Source of the DNA: Pelagicoccus sp. SDUM812005
GTDB lineage: Bacteria; Verrucomicrobiota; Verrucomicrobiia; Opitutales; Opitutaceae
Assembly (NCBI RefSeq): GCF_031127875.1
Contig: NZ_JARXIA010000016.1
Location: forward strand, 1 to 64,000
Direction: 5' to 3'
Length of the DNA: 64,000 nucleotides
Positions 10,364 to 18,961 of this stretch are shown here, piece after piece (positions within the stretch are counted from its first letter, which is position 1; the number at the start of each line of letters is the position of its first letter). The position numbers and the translations under genes were made by a program. The notes under the pieces are model-generated. The model was not told where the DNA came from. It saw only the letters and a list, made by a program, of their open reading frames with translations, and made no database searches.

Positions 10364-10424
10364 GGGGGAAGCGTTGTTTTTTGGATACTTAGCTTATTCT
10401 AAGGCGCTTCTTTGGCAACCGCCC

Positions 10425-12311
10425 TTATCCGTTGACTGGGCTTTTCCAGCGGTTTTGCGGGATGTAGGCGAGCAGGATGAAGACGAGCTGCAGTATCCAG
10501 AATCCAGCGAGGTACTGGAATGCTGAATTCATGAATCCGTAGGAGTGCAGTCCGATCCCTAGCATGTTTGTCCCCATCCAGGACCAGCTGGTAACGACGT
10601 TGCCGAAGATGGCCATGGCCATGATGCCACGGGTTTTGGCGAAGCCTCCCCAGCGGGCGTGCAGAATGATGACGTTCCAGAGCACCAGAAGGATGGCTCC
10701 GTTTTCCTTGGGGTCCCAGCCCCAGAAGCGTCCCCAGGACTGGTCGGCCCAGATGCCGCCCGTTACGGTGCCGAAGAAGCTGAACAAGGTGGAGAAGCAG
10801 ACGATGCCGAAGACGACCGAGGAGAGCATCTTGGCGATCTGCTTGGTGATGAGGTTGGTGGTGAGGCCGGCGATGACGTAGAAGATCGCCACGAATCCGG
10901 CGAAGAAGGTGGATGCGTAGCCGAAGGTGACGGTGAGCACGTGTACCGTGAGCCAGAAGTTGGAGTCGAGCACGGCCTTCATTTGCTCGAGGGTGTCCTT
11001 GCCGTCGATGAGGTGGTGGGCGACGATGAGGCTGCCGATGCCGATGACCGAGGCCACGAAGCTGCCGATGCCGTTCTTGAAGAGCTTTTCGATGATAAGG
11101 GCGAGCAAGGTGGCGCCCCAGCCGACGTAGATGGCGGAGGAGTAGAGGTTGATGACGGGGGCGTAGTCGATGATGTAGACGCGGAATCCCATGCCGATGG
11201 TATGGAAGGCGAATACGGCGACGGTGGTCCAGTAGGCGGCTCGGTTGAGACCTTGGGAGGCAAGTGGCCAGGAGAAAACGGCCAAGAGCAGAACGATCAC
11301 GTATCCAACGATGGATACATAGAAGGGGCTTAGGTAGTTGAAGAGCCGCTCCGCCTTGGCCTTGCTCGCTGCCTCGGAGTCGATGCTCTCGATGGCGGAT
11401 AGGAGCTGGGGCACGGCCTGGTTGAAGGTGGCGGCGTCGCCTTGACGATAGGAGTCGACGAGGGTCGCGTAGAGCTGGGTGATTTCGCTGGGTTTGCCGT
11501 CGCGCGTGATTTCATCGAGGGCGACGCTCATCTTCTTCCAAGTCTGCTCGCCTTCCACGGGAGGCATGGGATGGGTGAAGAAGAGGGCTTCGGACTCGAA
11601 AGTGCGGTAGACCTGCATGAAGCCGAGCATGGGGCTCAGCTTGGAGGAATCGAACTCTTCGCCGCGTTGCTGCTTTTCGGTTTCTTCGATCGCGGCAGGG
11701 ATGATTGTCTGCAGGGCGGTGAGCTCGTCGACGAAGCTCGGCGATTCTCCGTGGTGGACGGTGCGGGTCAGGTTGTAGAAGCGGATGACGTTGTTGGCCA
11801 AGTTGACGACCGCGTTTTGGTAGCGGTTGCGCAGCTGGCCTTCAATTTCGGATGCTTCGATGGCGTCTTGGCGAATCTTATCGTAGGCGGTGCGGATCTC
11901 GTTGAGCGAATAGTAGTGGTGGCTGCTGCCTGACCCGAGAATCATTCTCTTGATCATGTTTCCGCTCTGGTCCGGCTCCTTGTAGGGAAGGATGGCCCGC
12001 AGGCCGTCGTCGTGGATTCTGAATACCGGGCGATCGACCGCGAGCTGGGGCTGGAAGAGTACTTCCGCGAGCCATTCGATGGGCTTGTGGCGGCTTCCGT
12101 CCTGGTAGGTGGCGGTGCTTTTTCCGTTGATGGCGAGCAAGGTGTTTCTCGCCACTGAATCCAGTGGTTGGATACGTCCGTTCAGGACGACTGGCACTTT
12201 GCCGAGGGAATCGTAGTCGAGGGGGGACTTGGGAGTCTGCCGCTTGTAGTTCGAGTAGATCGTGCCGAAGAAGAGGCACAGGGCGATTATGGTGAAAAGG
12301 CTGCGTTTCAT
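10425..12311 (-). CDS. ccsA: Cytochrome c biogenesis protein CcsA/ResC family with large periplasmic insert
   Basis: The product is 628 aa. CcsA with ResB forms the system II haem exporter and cytochrome c haem lyase in the membrane. Residues 1-20 are a first membrane segment. Residues about 25-325 are a periplasmic region with the motif GRIQPLDSVARNTL, seen in CcsA-type proteins of Bacteroidetes and Planctomycetes. About eight membrane segments follow (about 330-620), with the haem-binding WGWDPKE at 530-536. The gene overlaps the ResB gene by 4 nt (ATGA). It is the last gene of the operon. Confidence 0.93.
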   Translation of the reverse strand: MKRSLFTIIALCLFFGTIYSNYKRQTPKSPLDYDSLGKVPVVLNGRIQPLDSVARNTLLAINGKSTATYQDGSRHKPIEWLAEVLFQPQLAVDRPVFRIHDDGLRAILPYKEPDQSGNMIKRMILGSGSSHHYYSLNEIRTAYDKIRQDAIEASEIEGQLRNRYQNAVVNLANNVIRFYNLTRTVHHGESPSFVDELTALQTIIPAAIEETEKQQRGEEFDSSKLSPMLGFMQVYRTFESEALFFTHPMPPVEGEQTWKKMSVALDEITRDGKPSEITQLYATLVDSYRQGDAATFNQAVPQLLSAIESIDSEAASKAKAERLFNYLSPFYVSIVGYVIVLLLAVFSWPLASQGLNRAAYWTTVAVFAFHTIGMGFRVYIIDYAPVINLYSSAIYVGWGATLLALIIEKLFKNGIGSFVASVIGIGSLIVAHHLIDGKDTLEQMKAVLDSNFWLTVHVLTVTFGYASTFFAGFVAIFYVIAGLTTNLITKQIAKMLSSVVFGIVCFSTLFSFFGTVTGGIWADQSWGRFWGWDPKENGAILLVLWNVIILHARWGGFAKTRGIMAMAIFGNVVTSWSWMGTNMLGIGLHSYGFMNSAFQYLAGFWILQLVFILLAYIPQNRWKSPVNG

Positions 12312-13474
12312 GCGGCGACTTTCTTTCTTTTCTTGGAGAAGCGTTGCAGGCTGAGTCCGAATTGGACGACTAAGCCCAGTGTCATTATGGTACAGGATAT
12401 GTAGGGAAGGCTGCGGCCGGGATTGCGGACGACTTGCAGGATGGTGGTCTTGTCGTCGTTCATGAATCCTTGCTGGTAGAAGGTTAGGTCGTCGTAGCGC
12501 AGCGGGTTGTTCATGTAGATGAGGAAGTCCTGCTCGAGGCCGGTGGTCTTGTCGTGTACCGTTACGTCGCTAGAGAAGTTCTTCGGAATATTGGTGCCGA
12601 GGTAGCGGTCGTGGCTGAAGTCCTTGAGAGTGATGGCGTAGTTGATCATCTCCCGCTCGCGCCGCATCAGGATCGTGTATTCGCGGTCTTGGTACGTCAC
12701 GGTTTGGTTCGGGATGAACTCGCGGACGAGCCAGGTGCCGAGCACCTCGGGGTCCTCTTGGCCGTTGCTCTTCGAAAAGAGGGTGATGATGGCTGCGGGA
12801 ACGTTGCGGTCGTTCATCTTGCCTGTCTCGGGGACTTGGATGGCGTAGGCTTGGAGGCCGATGCCGCGGTTGGCGAGCCGCGCGAAGTCGGGAGTCGATT
12901 CGTTGCGGCGCTGGACGACGGAGTTGGGCATGAACTCGTCGACGCTGATGTTAAAGGGAAGCTCGTCGATGGCGATCTGCTGCTTGCGTTCCAGCATGGC
13001 TTGCGGGATGGCGTAGACGCGGTCCTTGTCGGGATAGGTGGTGTCGATGATCGCGAGCTCGGAGTCGCGGAAGCTTTCGGTGAAGTCCACGGTTTGCCCT
13101 TCGTCGATGGTGAGGCTGGCTTCTTCCTGGAAGACGCTGGAGATGAATTCGCCGAGCAGCAGGAGAACGAAACCGAGGTGTACCATCCAGATCCCGATCT
13201 TCTGGGTACTGAGGCGGAAGCGGTAGATCATGGCGGCGGTCATGTTGACGAGCAAGGCGAAGCCGATGAGGTAGCCGCCGGGCATGTAGGGCACGTTGAT
13301 ATCGATCGCCGGGATGTATTGCGTGACGAATACAGTATAAAAATACTTTTCGGTGGCTCCGTGGATGCCAAGGTTCGCTTGGTCGATCGTTCCGAAGAGG
13401 ATGAGGACCATGGCGAGCACGAATGCTCCGATGGTCAGCTCGAGCGATGCGAGTAGTTTGAGAAGTGGCTTCAT
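12308..13474 (-). CDS. resB: Cytochrome c biogenesis protein ResB family
   Basis: The product is 388 aa. ResB is the partner of CcsA in system II cytochrome c maturation and holds the acceptor apocytochrome at the outer face of the membrane. It shows membrane segments at about residues 9-28, 66-85 and 94-113 (IWMVHLGFVLLLLGEF). A periplasmic domain of about 220 residues follows, with the family pattern PLRYDDLTFYQQGF near the end. A last membrane segment lies at about 358-378 before a basic tail. It lies 24 nt downstream of the lipoprotein gene and overlaps ccsA, so the three genes are surely cotranscribed. Confidence 0.92.
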   Translation of the reverse strand: MKPLLKLLASLELTIGAFVLAMVLILFGTIDQANLGIHGATEKYFYTVFVTQYIPAIDINVPYMPGGYLIGFALLVNMTAAMIYRFRLSTQKIGIWMVHLGFVLLLLGEFISSVFQEEASLTIDEGQTVDFTESFRDSELAIIDTTYPDKDRVYAIPQAMLERKQQIAIDELPFNISVDEFMPNSVVQRRNESTPDFARLANRGIGLQAYAIQVPETGKMNDRNVPAAIITLFSKSNGQEDPEVLGTWLVREFIPNQTVTYQDREYTILMRREREMINYAITLKDFSHDRYLGTNIPKNFSSDVTVHDKTTGLEQDFLIYMNNPLRYDDLTFYQQGFMNDDKTTILQVVRNPGRSLPYISCTIMTLGLVVQFGLSLQRFSKKRKKVAA

Positions 13475-13498
13475 GTCGTTGAAACGCAGCTGCGTCCT

Positions 13499-14587
13499 TT
13501 AGTGGTTATGCCCTGCGTGGCTGAAGTGGACGCTTTGGAGGAGGGATTTGAATTCATCGCGTTGCAAATCTACCAGAACGGCGTCGCCCTTGAGCTTGAA
13601 GAACCAGGATTTGCCTCCCTTTTCCATGATGGCGACGCGTATCCATTCGTCAGATACCGAATTTTCGCTGTTGGAGTCGGGCTTGAGTTCGAAAACCTTG
13701 AATTCCAGTCCGGCTGGGTTCTTGAGCGTTTGGACGGCGGCCTGGACTTGGGCGGGGCTCCAGGGGGCGAGTCCGATTTGGCCGCGCCAGCGATTGACGT
13801 TGGCTACCAAGCCTCCGGTGTCGCCGGGGAAGGAGGTGATGGCGAAGTCTGCGGGTGGGTAGCCTTCCTTGACGATGGTGTAGCTGGCGATGCGGATAGA
13901 GTTTCCGGGCGATTCGACCCAACCGGCGGGGGCGGTGAAGGCGAGATCGCCGAGGTGTTCGCCGTGATTGTGGCCTGGGATGCTGTTGGCGGACGCGGCG
14001 TCCTCGCCGAAGCGCAATCCGCGTAGGAAGGCGCTGAAAGCGGGGATCTGGCTTTGCACGGTGCTGTAGGGGCCGGACATCTTGAAGAACCAGCTTTGGC
14101 CTTGGTAGGGGACGACGGCGGCGTAGACGCGGTTGGAGGATTGCGCTTTGGCGCTGGCCTTGAGGTCCAGCACGAAGGCGGTGGCCTTGTCGGCTAGGTC
14201 GACTTCGACGGTGATTTTTGCGAGTTCCTCCTCGGTGATTTCGGGAAGGGAGGCTTGGCGGAGCCAACGGTTCGCGTTGGCGAGCAGCCCGCCGGTGTCG
14301 CCGGGAAAGGCGGTGACGGTGATCTCGGCGGAGCCGGCTGGGTCGGTGTAAAGGTAGTTGCCTTTGCGGAACTGGGTGGGCGGCAGCTCTTTCCAATGGG
14401 CGGCGGGAGTCCACGCGATGGGATCCGTTTGGGGCTGGGAGGGAGTCGACTGCGCAAGCGGCAGCTGGGACGCGCTGGAGCCTTTCTCGACGTCGTAAAT
14501 CTTCACTTCGGGTTTACGGCAGCCGGTAGGCAAGGTGAGCGACGCGCTTAAGACGCCGATCCAGATTAGGCACTGATAGGATCTCAT
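13499..14587 (-). CDS. Lipoprotein with a duplicated unknown domain and His-rich segments
   Basis: The product is 362 aa. It begins with a lipoprotein signal peptide whose lipobox ends at Cys23 (LPTGC). Two tandem homologous domains follow (about 59-190 and 217-352). Each contains FPGDTGG(L) plus an AN-x-NRW-x-x-Q segment (from residues 94 and 253) and a later SWFFK. Between them lies HNHGEH (206-211), and the protein ends in HFSHAGHNH (354-362). I know of no named function. Its place as first gene of the ResB/CcsA operon suggests a role in cytochrome c maturation or the related redox chain, and the His clusters could bind metal or haem; both are inference. Confidence 0.85.
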   Translation of the reverse strand: MRSYQCLIWIGVLSASLTLPTGCRKPEVKIYDVEKGSSASQLPLAQSTPSQPQTDPIAWTPAAHWKELPPTQFRKGNYLYTDPAGSAEITVTAFPGDTGGLLANANRWLRQASLPEITEEELAKITVEVDLADKATAFVLDLKASAKAQSSNRVYAAVVPYQGQSWFFKMSGPYSTVQSQIPAFSAFLRGLRFGEDAASANSIPGHNHGEHLGDLAFTAPAGWVESPGNSIRIASYTIVKEGYPPADFAITSFPGDTGGLVANVNRWRGQIGLAPWSPAQVQAAVQTLKNPAGLEFKVFELKPDSNSENSVSDEWIRVAIMEKGGKSWFFKLKGDAVLVDLQRDEFKSLLQSVHFSHAGHNH

Positions 14588-14665
14588 ATGAATCGCGAGT
14601 GAGATAAGGGACTGAATTTACATAAATCAAGCAGGACCGGACTTTGTCGGCGGGACTCTTGAAAT

Positions 14666-14682
14666 CTAATAGTAGCTATTAG
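14666..14682. promoter_or_regulatory. Inverted repeat in the divergent promoter region of the cytochrome operon and the NtrB-like kinase
   Basis: CTAATAG, spacer TAG, CTATTAG is a perfect 7-bp inverted repeat in an otherwise GC-rich region. It lies 79 nt upstream of the lipoprotein start and 81 nt upstream of the kinase start. It has no T run, so it is more like an operator than a terminator. The regulator is unknown. Confidence 0.4.
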
Positions 14683-14762
14683 TTAAGGGTGGCCAAACGC
14701 GTCGAAAGGTTGCCAAGCGGGAATGGAACGGTCTAAACACCTTCGCAGCAGCGTTTTCTATT

Positions 14763-15932
14763 ATGGCAAAGAAAGAATCCTCCCTCGACCGCGTACTGGG
14801 GCGCATCGAAAGTCTCGATACGACCAACCTCACGAACTTGGCCCAAAAACTGGCCCGCGAGCGCGCTTACCTGGAAACGGTATTCAACACGGCCCTGGAG
14901 GGGATCCTGGTGGTGGACGAGGAAGGCGAGGTGCAGTACGCGAACGAGTCCGGGCAGCGCATGATCGGCTTGAGCGACAGCGAGCTGGGCACGACCTTGC
15001 TCTGGCGCCTCATTCCCGGGCTGCGCGACTCTTTGGGACTGGAGGAGGGGGAACCGTTGCGGGACTCCATCAGCTCGCGGGAGTTGGAGCTGACCTATCC
15101 GGAGCGGCGCTTCGTGCGTATCTATTTCCTGCCTTTCAAGGAACCGGTGGGCGACGACGAGAAGCAGTTCGTGGTGATGTTGTCGGATGTTACCAGCGAG
15201 AAGATATCCAAGGACGAGACCATCGAGTCCGAGAAAATCGCGTCGATCCTGCTTTTGGCGGCAGGGGTGGCCCACGAGCTGGGCAACCCGCTGAATTCCT
15301 TGACCATTCACCTGCAGTTGATGGAGCGGCAGCTCAAGAAGTTGGAAGATCGCCCGGGCACGGACAAGCTGAGCCGCTCCCTGAACGTCTGTCGCGGCGA
15401 GGTCGAGCGCTTGGACGGGATCATCAAGAACTTCCTGGAGGCGATCCGTCCGCAGGACCCGGATTTCCAGGTCCTGGACCTCAGCTTGGTCCTGGAGGAG
15501 GTGCTCGAGGTGGTCGGGTCGGAGCTGAACGATCGCGGCATCACCGTAGAAGTGGAAGTGGTGTCCGAGGCTCCGATCGTGCGGGCGGACCGCAACCAGA
15601 TGAAGCAGGTTTTCTTCAATCTAATAAAGAACGCCATGGAGGCCATGGGGCCGGGTGGAACGCTCAAGATCGTCTCCCGTTCGGACGAGGAGCGGATCTA
15701 CCTGCGATTCGGGGATTCGGGGGAGGGCATTCGCCAGTCCGACCTTTCGCGGGTCTTCCAACCTTACCACACTACCAAGAAGTCCGGATCCGGGCTGGGC
15801 TTGATGATCGTGCAGCGCATCGTGCGCGGGCACGGCGGACAAGTCGGTATCGACAGCCAGGAAGGGGTCGGAACCGTAGTGACTATCGAGCTGCCGAAGC
15901 GGAATCGCAAGCTGGTGATGCTGGAAGCTTAA
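14763..15932 (+). CDS. PAS-domain histidine kinase, NtrB-like
   Basis: The product is 389 aa with no membrane segment, so it is a cytoplasmic kinase. A helical start leads into a PAS domain (about 36-145; [19 protein letters not shown] is its beginning). The HisKA motif [11 protein letters not shown] has the phosphorylated His at 171. The ATPase domain shows [18 protein letters not shown] and SGSGLGLMI. The His box (HELGNPL) and the short PAS-HisKA layout match NtrB/AtoS-type kinases that pair with sigma-54 activators. Such an activator gene follows 97 nt downstream. The sensed signal is not evident. The start was taken as the ATG at 14763 (MAKKESS). Confidence 0.93.
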   Translation: MAKKESSLDRVLGRIESLDTTNLTNLAQKLARERAYLETVFNTALEGILVVDEEGEVQYANESGQRMIGLSDSELGTTLLWRLIPGLRDSLGLEEGEPLRDSISSRELELTYPERRFVRIYFLPFKEPVGDDEKQFVVMLSDVTSEKISKDETIESEKIASILLLAAGVAHELGNPLNSLTIHLQLMERQLKKLEDRPGTDKLSRSLNVCRGEVERLDGIIKNFLEAIRPQDPDFQVLDLSLVLEEVLEVVGSELNDRGITVEVEVVSEAPIVRADRNQMKQVFFNLIKNAMEAMGPGGTLKIVSRSDEERIYLRFGDSGEGIRQSDLSRVFQPYHTTKKSGSGLGLMIVQRIVRGHGGQVGIDSQEGVGTVVTIELPKRNRKLVMLEA

Positions 15933-16029
15933 GTCCTTGCCCGGAGCGGCGCTCGAAAAGCGCGTTCGAGGTCCTTTGAGACAAACTTGCACACTTGACC
16001 TGCGGGGCTTCTAGCCTAGGTTAGTGGGA

Positions 16030-17394
16030 ATGGTGCCAACTATTCTCATTGTGGACGACGAGCGTCACACCCGCGAGGGCTTGATGCAAGTGCTGGAGGA
16101 CTCCTACGACGTTTACCTCGCCGAAAACGCCGACGAGGCCTTTAATTTGATGGAATCGGAATCCTTCGATCTGGTGCTCACGGACCTGCGCATGCCGGGC
16201 AAGTCGGGCATGAAGGTGATCGACAAGGCTCTAGGCCTAGCGAACCGGCCGCCGGTCATCATGATGACAGCTTACGGAGACGTGGATTCGGCGGTGGAGG
16301 CCATGAAGCGCGGGGCCTACGACTTCCTTACCAAGCCGGTCAACTTGGAGAAGCTGGAGATTCTGATCAAGCGGGCCCTCAAGTCCAAGAGCTTGGAGAC
16401 GGAGGTCGCCCAGCTGCACGAGCGCCTGGATGTGAAGTTCAATTTCGAGGGAATTGTGGGCAACTCCTCGGAGCTGATGAAGGTGATCGACCGGGTCAAG
16501 CTGGTGGCTCCTTCCCGTGCCAGTGTCTTAATAGAAGGCGAGACCGGCACCGGCAAGGAGCTGATTGCCCAGGCCATCCACCAGAATTCGAATCGCTCCA
16601 AGGGGCCCTTCGTGGCGGTACACTGCGCGGCCTTGCCGGCAGCCTTGCTGGAGAGCGAACTGTTCGGCCACGAGCGAGGTGCCTTTACGGGGGCGACGGA
16701 GCGTCGCATCGGCCGCTTCGAGATGGCGGAAGGCGGGACCCTGTTCCTTGACGAAATCGGCGAGATCGACCTTTCGACCCAAGTGAAGCTGCTGCGTTTC
16801 TTGGAGCAACGGACCTTCGAGCGCTTGGGCAGCAGCAAGTCGATCAAGGTGGACACCCGTCTCGTAGCCGCCACCAACAAGGACCTTTTGGCCATGGTGG
16901 GGAAGGGCGACTTTCGCGAGGACCTCTACTATCGCTTGAACGTGGTGCAGATCCGCATGCCGTCGCTGGCCGACCGGGCGGAAGACCTGCCGTTGCTCTT
17001 GAACCATTTTCTCAAGGAGTTTGCGAAGGAGAACGAGATGGAGCCGCCCACGTTCGAGCCCGGGGCCATCCAGGCCCTGCGGCGCTACAGCTGGCCGGGC
17101 AACATTCGCGAGCTGCGCAACTTCGCCGAAAACGCGGTGGTGCTTCATCGCGGCGGAGTGATCCACGACTACGACCTGGAGTCGAAGTTTCGCGGCGAAG
17201 GGCCTTCGGTGGACGGCTCGGGCAAGATCGTCTCGCCTCTGGACAAGGAGGAAAACGAGAAGCGGCTGCTGCGGGAAGCCTTGGCCGACGCGCGAGGAAA
17301 CCGGACGCGGGCAGCGGCCTTGCTGGGGATCTCGAGGCGTACCTTGCACCGCAAGCTGCAGCAATGGCCCGAGCTCGACGTGGTGGACCGCTAG
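16030..17394 (+). CDS. Sigma-54-dependent response regulator, NtrC family
   Basis: The product is 454 aa from the ATG at 16030; a GTG at 16024 would add two residues. The receiver domain (1-120) has the phosphorylated Asp at 52 (LTDLRMPGKSG) and Lys in FLTKP. The AAA+ domain (about 140-380) has Walker A GETGTGKE at 170-177 and the GAFTGA loop at 217-222, which contacts sigma-54. The C-terminal Fis-type helix-turn-helix (NRTRAAALLGISRRTLHRKL) lies near the end. It activates sigma-54 promoters when phosphorylated, presumably by the kinase encoded just upstream. Target genes are not apparent in this window. Confidence 0.95.
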   Translation: MVPTILIVDDERHTREGLMQVLEDSYDVYLAENADEAFNLMESESFDLVLTDLRMPGKSGMKVIDKALGLANRPPVIMMTAYGDVDSAVEAMKRGAYDFLTKPVNLEKLEILIKRALKSKSLETEVAQLHERLDVKFNFEGIVGNSSELMKVIDRVKLVAPSRASVLIEGETGTGKELIAQAIHQNSNRSKGPFVAVHCAALPAALLESELFGHERGAFTGATERRIGRFEMAEGGTLFLDEIGEIDLSTQVKLLRFLEQRTFERLGSSKSIKVDTRLVAATNKDLLAMVGKGDFREDLYYRLNVVQIRMPSLADRAEDLPLLLNHFLKEFAKENEMEPPTFEPGAIQALRRYSWPGNIRELRNFAENAVVLHRGGVIHDYDLESKFRGEGPSVDGSGKIVSPLDKEENEKRLLREALADARGNRTRAAALLGISRRTLHRKLQQWPELDVVDR

Positions 17395-17555
17395 CGGTGG
17401 GCGAGGGCGTTGCCTGTATCCGAAATGTTGGGACTTGCTGGGGAAGGGCCTCGCTTGGAGCGGGGCTTGGAGCGGCTTGGGCGAGCGCGGAGCGCGGTTT
17501 TCGGAGCGTCGATTTTGGGCTTTTCGAGGGAGGTGAAATTTTTGCGGATTTTTTG

Positions 17556-17583
17556 TTGACTTGAGGTCTTCGAAATGGATTCT
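17556..17583 (+). promoter_or_regulatory. Possible sigma-70 promoter of the tRNA-Gly genes
   Basis: TTGACT at 17556-17561 is a good -35 element. GATTCT at 17578-17583 is a weak -10 match at 16-nt spacing, ending 19 nt before the first tRNA-Gly. A T-rich run precedes it. Confidence 0.4.
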
Positions 17584-17602
17584 GACGCACCTCTTTAATG
17601 AG

Positions 17603-17678
17603 GCGGGCGTAGCTCAGTTGGTAGAGCACTACCTTGCCAAGGTAGCTGTCGAGAGTTCGAATCTCTTCGCCCGCTCCA
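17603..17678 (+). tRNA. tRNA-Gly (anticodon GCC), copy 1
   Basis: A complete 76-nt cloverleaf: acceptor GCGGGCG/CGCCCGC, D arm GCTC/GAGC, anticodon stem CTACC/GGTAG with loop TTGCCAA (anticodon GCC), T arm GAGAG-TTCGAAT-CTCTT, discriminator T and encoded CCA. Confidence 0.97.
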
Positions 17679-17714
17679 CTTTCCTTTCGGGAAGGTGCGA
17701 AAACCTCATTTAAA

Positions 17715-17790
17715 GCGGGCGTAGCTCAGTTGGTAGAGCACTACCTTGCCAAGGTAGCTGTCGAGAGTTCGAATCTCTTCGCCCGCTCCA
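17715..17790 (+). tRNA. tRNA-Gly (anticodon GCC), copy 2
   Basis: The 76 nt are identical to copy 1, with encoded CCA. The spacer between the copies is 36 nt, so both are probably processed from one transcript that ends at the terminator just behind. Confidence 0.97.
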
Positions 17791-17799
17791 TTTTTTTAT

Positions 17800-17829
17800 A
17801 AGCCTCTCCGGGATCGGGGAGGCTTTTTT
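17800..17829 (+). terminator. Rho-independent terminator of the tRNA-Gly pair
   Basis: AGCCTCTCC and GGGGAGGCT pair around a short loop (GGGATC), followed by six T. Confidence 0.88.
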
Positions 17830-18138
17830 GCGTTCGGGCAACGGGCAGGCGGGCCGCTAGGAACGCAATGCATAAGCGGTTCACAAGGAGTGTAGCGGGC
17901 AAGCCCTCCGCAATGGTTCGCGCCCGCCCTCCGGCGTCAGGGGCGGGGCGTGCGCAAAATTTCTATAACGTTATGGAAAACTTGCGCAGGCGGGCCTTCG
18001 CGGAGGGTGGCGTGGGGCGGGGGCGTCACGGCGGCGGGGGCCGTTGCGGTGGGTGTAGTTGCGGTGTGGGTAACGCGCGGGGCGGGGGCGTTTCTTTTTG
18101 CGTCTAAGGGCTTGAGGGTTGGCGGGGGAGCGGCTCCA
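17830..18138. other. 309-nt gap without a supported gene; holds a large dyad and a G-rich leader
   Basis: Two parts are visible. The first contains the 38-bp dyad listed separately. The second (about 18000-18090) is strongly G-rich on the plus strand with many runs of three to five G. Open frames through this stretch (including an upstream extension of the next gene to 17950) have no family-like sequence and a Gly/Ala/Val/Arg composition dictated by the G runs, so I treat it as non-coding leader. Confidence 0.6.
17951..17988. promoter_or_regulatory. 38-bp near-perfect dyad with an ATAACGTTAT core
   Basis: The arms begin TGCGCAA and end TTGCGCA, and the centre is the palindrome ATAACGTTAT with no spacer. 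Of 19 base pairs, 16 are Watson-Crick, one is G-T and two are mismatched. It lies about 120 nt behind the tRNA-Gly terminator and 150 nt before the next gene. There is no T run. It is likely a protein-binding site (operator or recombination site). Confidence 0.5.
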
Positions 18139-18825
18139 ATGCGCGGCGTGAAAGCCAGCGACCTTTTCAGTTTTCCCGAGAGCATTCCCTTTGCGGATTT
18201 TTTCGATCCTAACGCGCTGCCGTGGCAGTGGATCCAGCAGATCAAGCCGGCCTTGGCGGCGGGTTTCGAGCAGCGGCTACCTGTCGAGATTCCAGCGGGC
18301 GTTTCCATCAAGGGAGCGGTTTACATCCACGAGTCCGTGGAGCTGCCGGCGTTTTGCTCGATCGAAGGGCCGACTTGGATCGGCGCCCACGTGCAGATCC
18401 GCCCTGGCGCCTACATTCGCGGCAACGTGATCATCGGCGCCGGCTCGGTGGTCGGAAATTCCTGCGAGTACAAGAACTGCCTCCTGCTGGAGGGCGTGCA
18501 GACGCCGCATTTTTCCTACATCGGAGATTCGGTGCTGGGAAACCGCTCCCACCTGGGGGCCGGCGTGATCCTCTCGAACCTGCGTTTGGACCAGAAGCCG
18601 GTTAAGGTGAAGACGCCGGAGGGGATCGTGGATACGGGTATGCGCAAGTTCGGGGCCTTGCTGGGCGACGAGGCGGAAGTGGGCTGCAACGCCGTGCTCA
18701 ACCCGGGCTCGATTTTGGGGAAGCGTTCCTTGGTCGGGCCCTTGACGCCTTTCTTGGGAACCTTGGGCGAGGGGCGCATGCTCTTGAGCAAGCCGAGCAG
18801 TCGCGAGGTCGGCCGTCCGGACTGA
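18139..18825 (+). CDS. Left-handed beta-helix (hexapeptide-repeat) transferase, GlmU/LpxA-like fold
   Basis: From the ATG at 18139 (MRGVKASDLF) the product is 228 aa. Residues about 60-205 carry imperfect hexapeptide repeats that build a left-handed beta-helix ([LIV]-G-x-x-x-x pattern: VSIKGAVYIHES, GPTWIGAHVQIRPGAYIRGNVIIGAGSVVG). HFSYIGDSVLG and HLGAGVILSN resemble the acetyltransferase part of GlmU and the C-terminal region of sugar-nucleotide transferases. It probably transfers an acyl group or nucleotide onto a sugar phosphate, but there is no N-terminal pyrophosphorylase domain, so the reaction is uncertain. The frame is open further upstream to 17950, but that part is G-run-driven sequence and I exclude it. 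Confidence 0.82.
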   Translation: MRGVKASDLFSFPESIPFADFFDPNALPWQWIQQIKPALAAGFEQRLPVEIPAGVSIKGAVYIHESVELPAFCSIEGPTWIGAHVQIRPGAYIRGNVIIGAGSVVGNSCEYKNCLLLEGVQTPHFSYIGDSVLGNRSHLGAGVILSNLRLDQKPVKVKTPEGIVDTGMRKFGALLGDEAEVGCNAVLNPGSILGKRSLVGPLTPFLGTLGEGRMLLSKPSSREVGRPD

Positions 18826-18961
18826 TCCCTTTCGCTTTGAGGGCTGGCGAACTGCGGCGATCGGCCGGCTTTGGCAGGGCCGGTCCCAGCTTCGTTATGT
18901 TTCGCTTGAACCCGTCGCCGCTGGCCGCAAACTCCGGCAGCTTTCCCACCGAACTTTAGAC

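Noticed and set aside
17951-17981. Possible dif site (GTGCGCA-like left arm)
   Set aside because: The left part resembles a XerC arm, but the right part matches the XerD arm consensus at only about half the positions, and the symmetry extends far beyond 28 bp.
17868-18107. 79-aa open frame behind the tRNA-Gly pair
   Set aside because: It crosses the large dyad and the G-rich leader and consists mostly of Gly/Arg from G runs.
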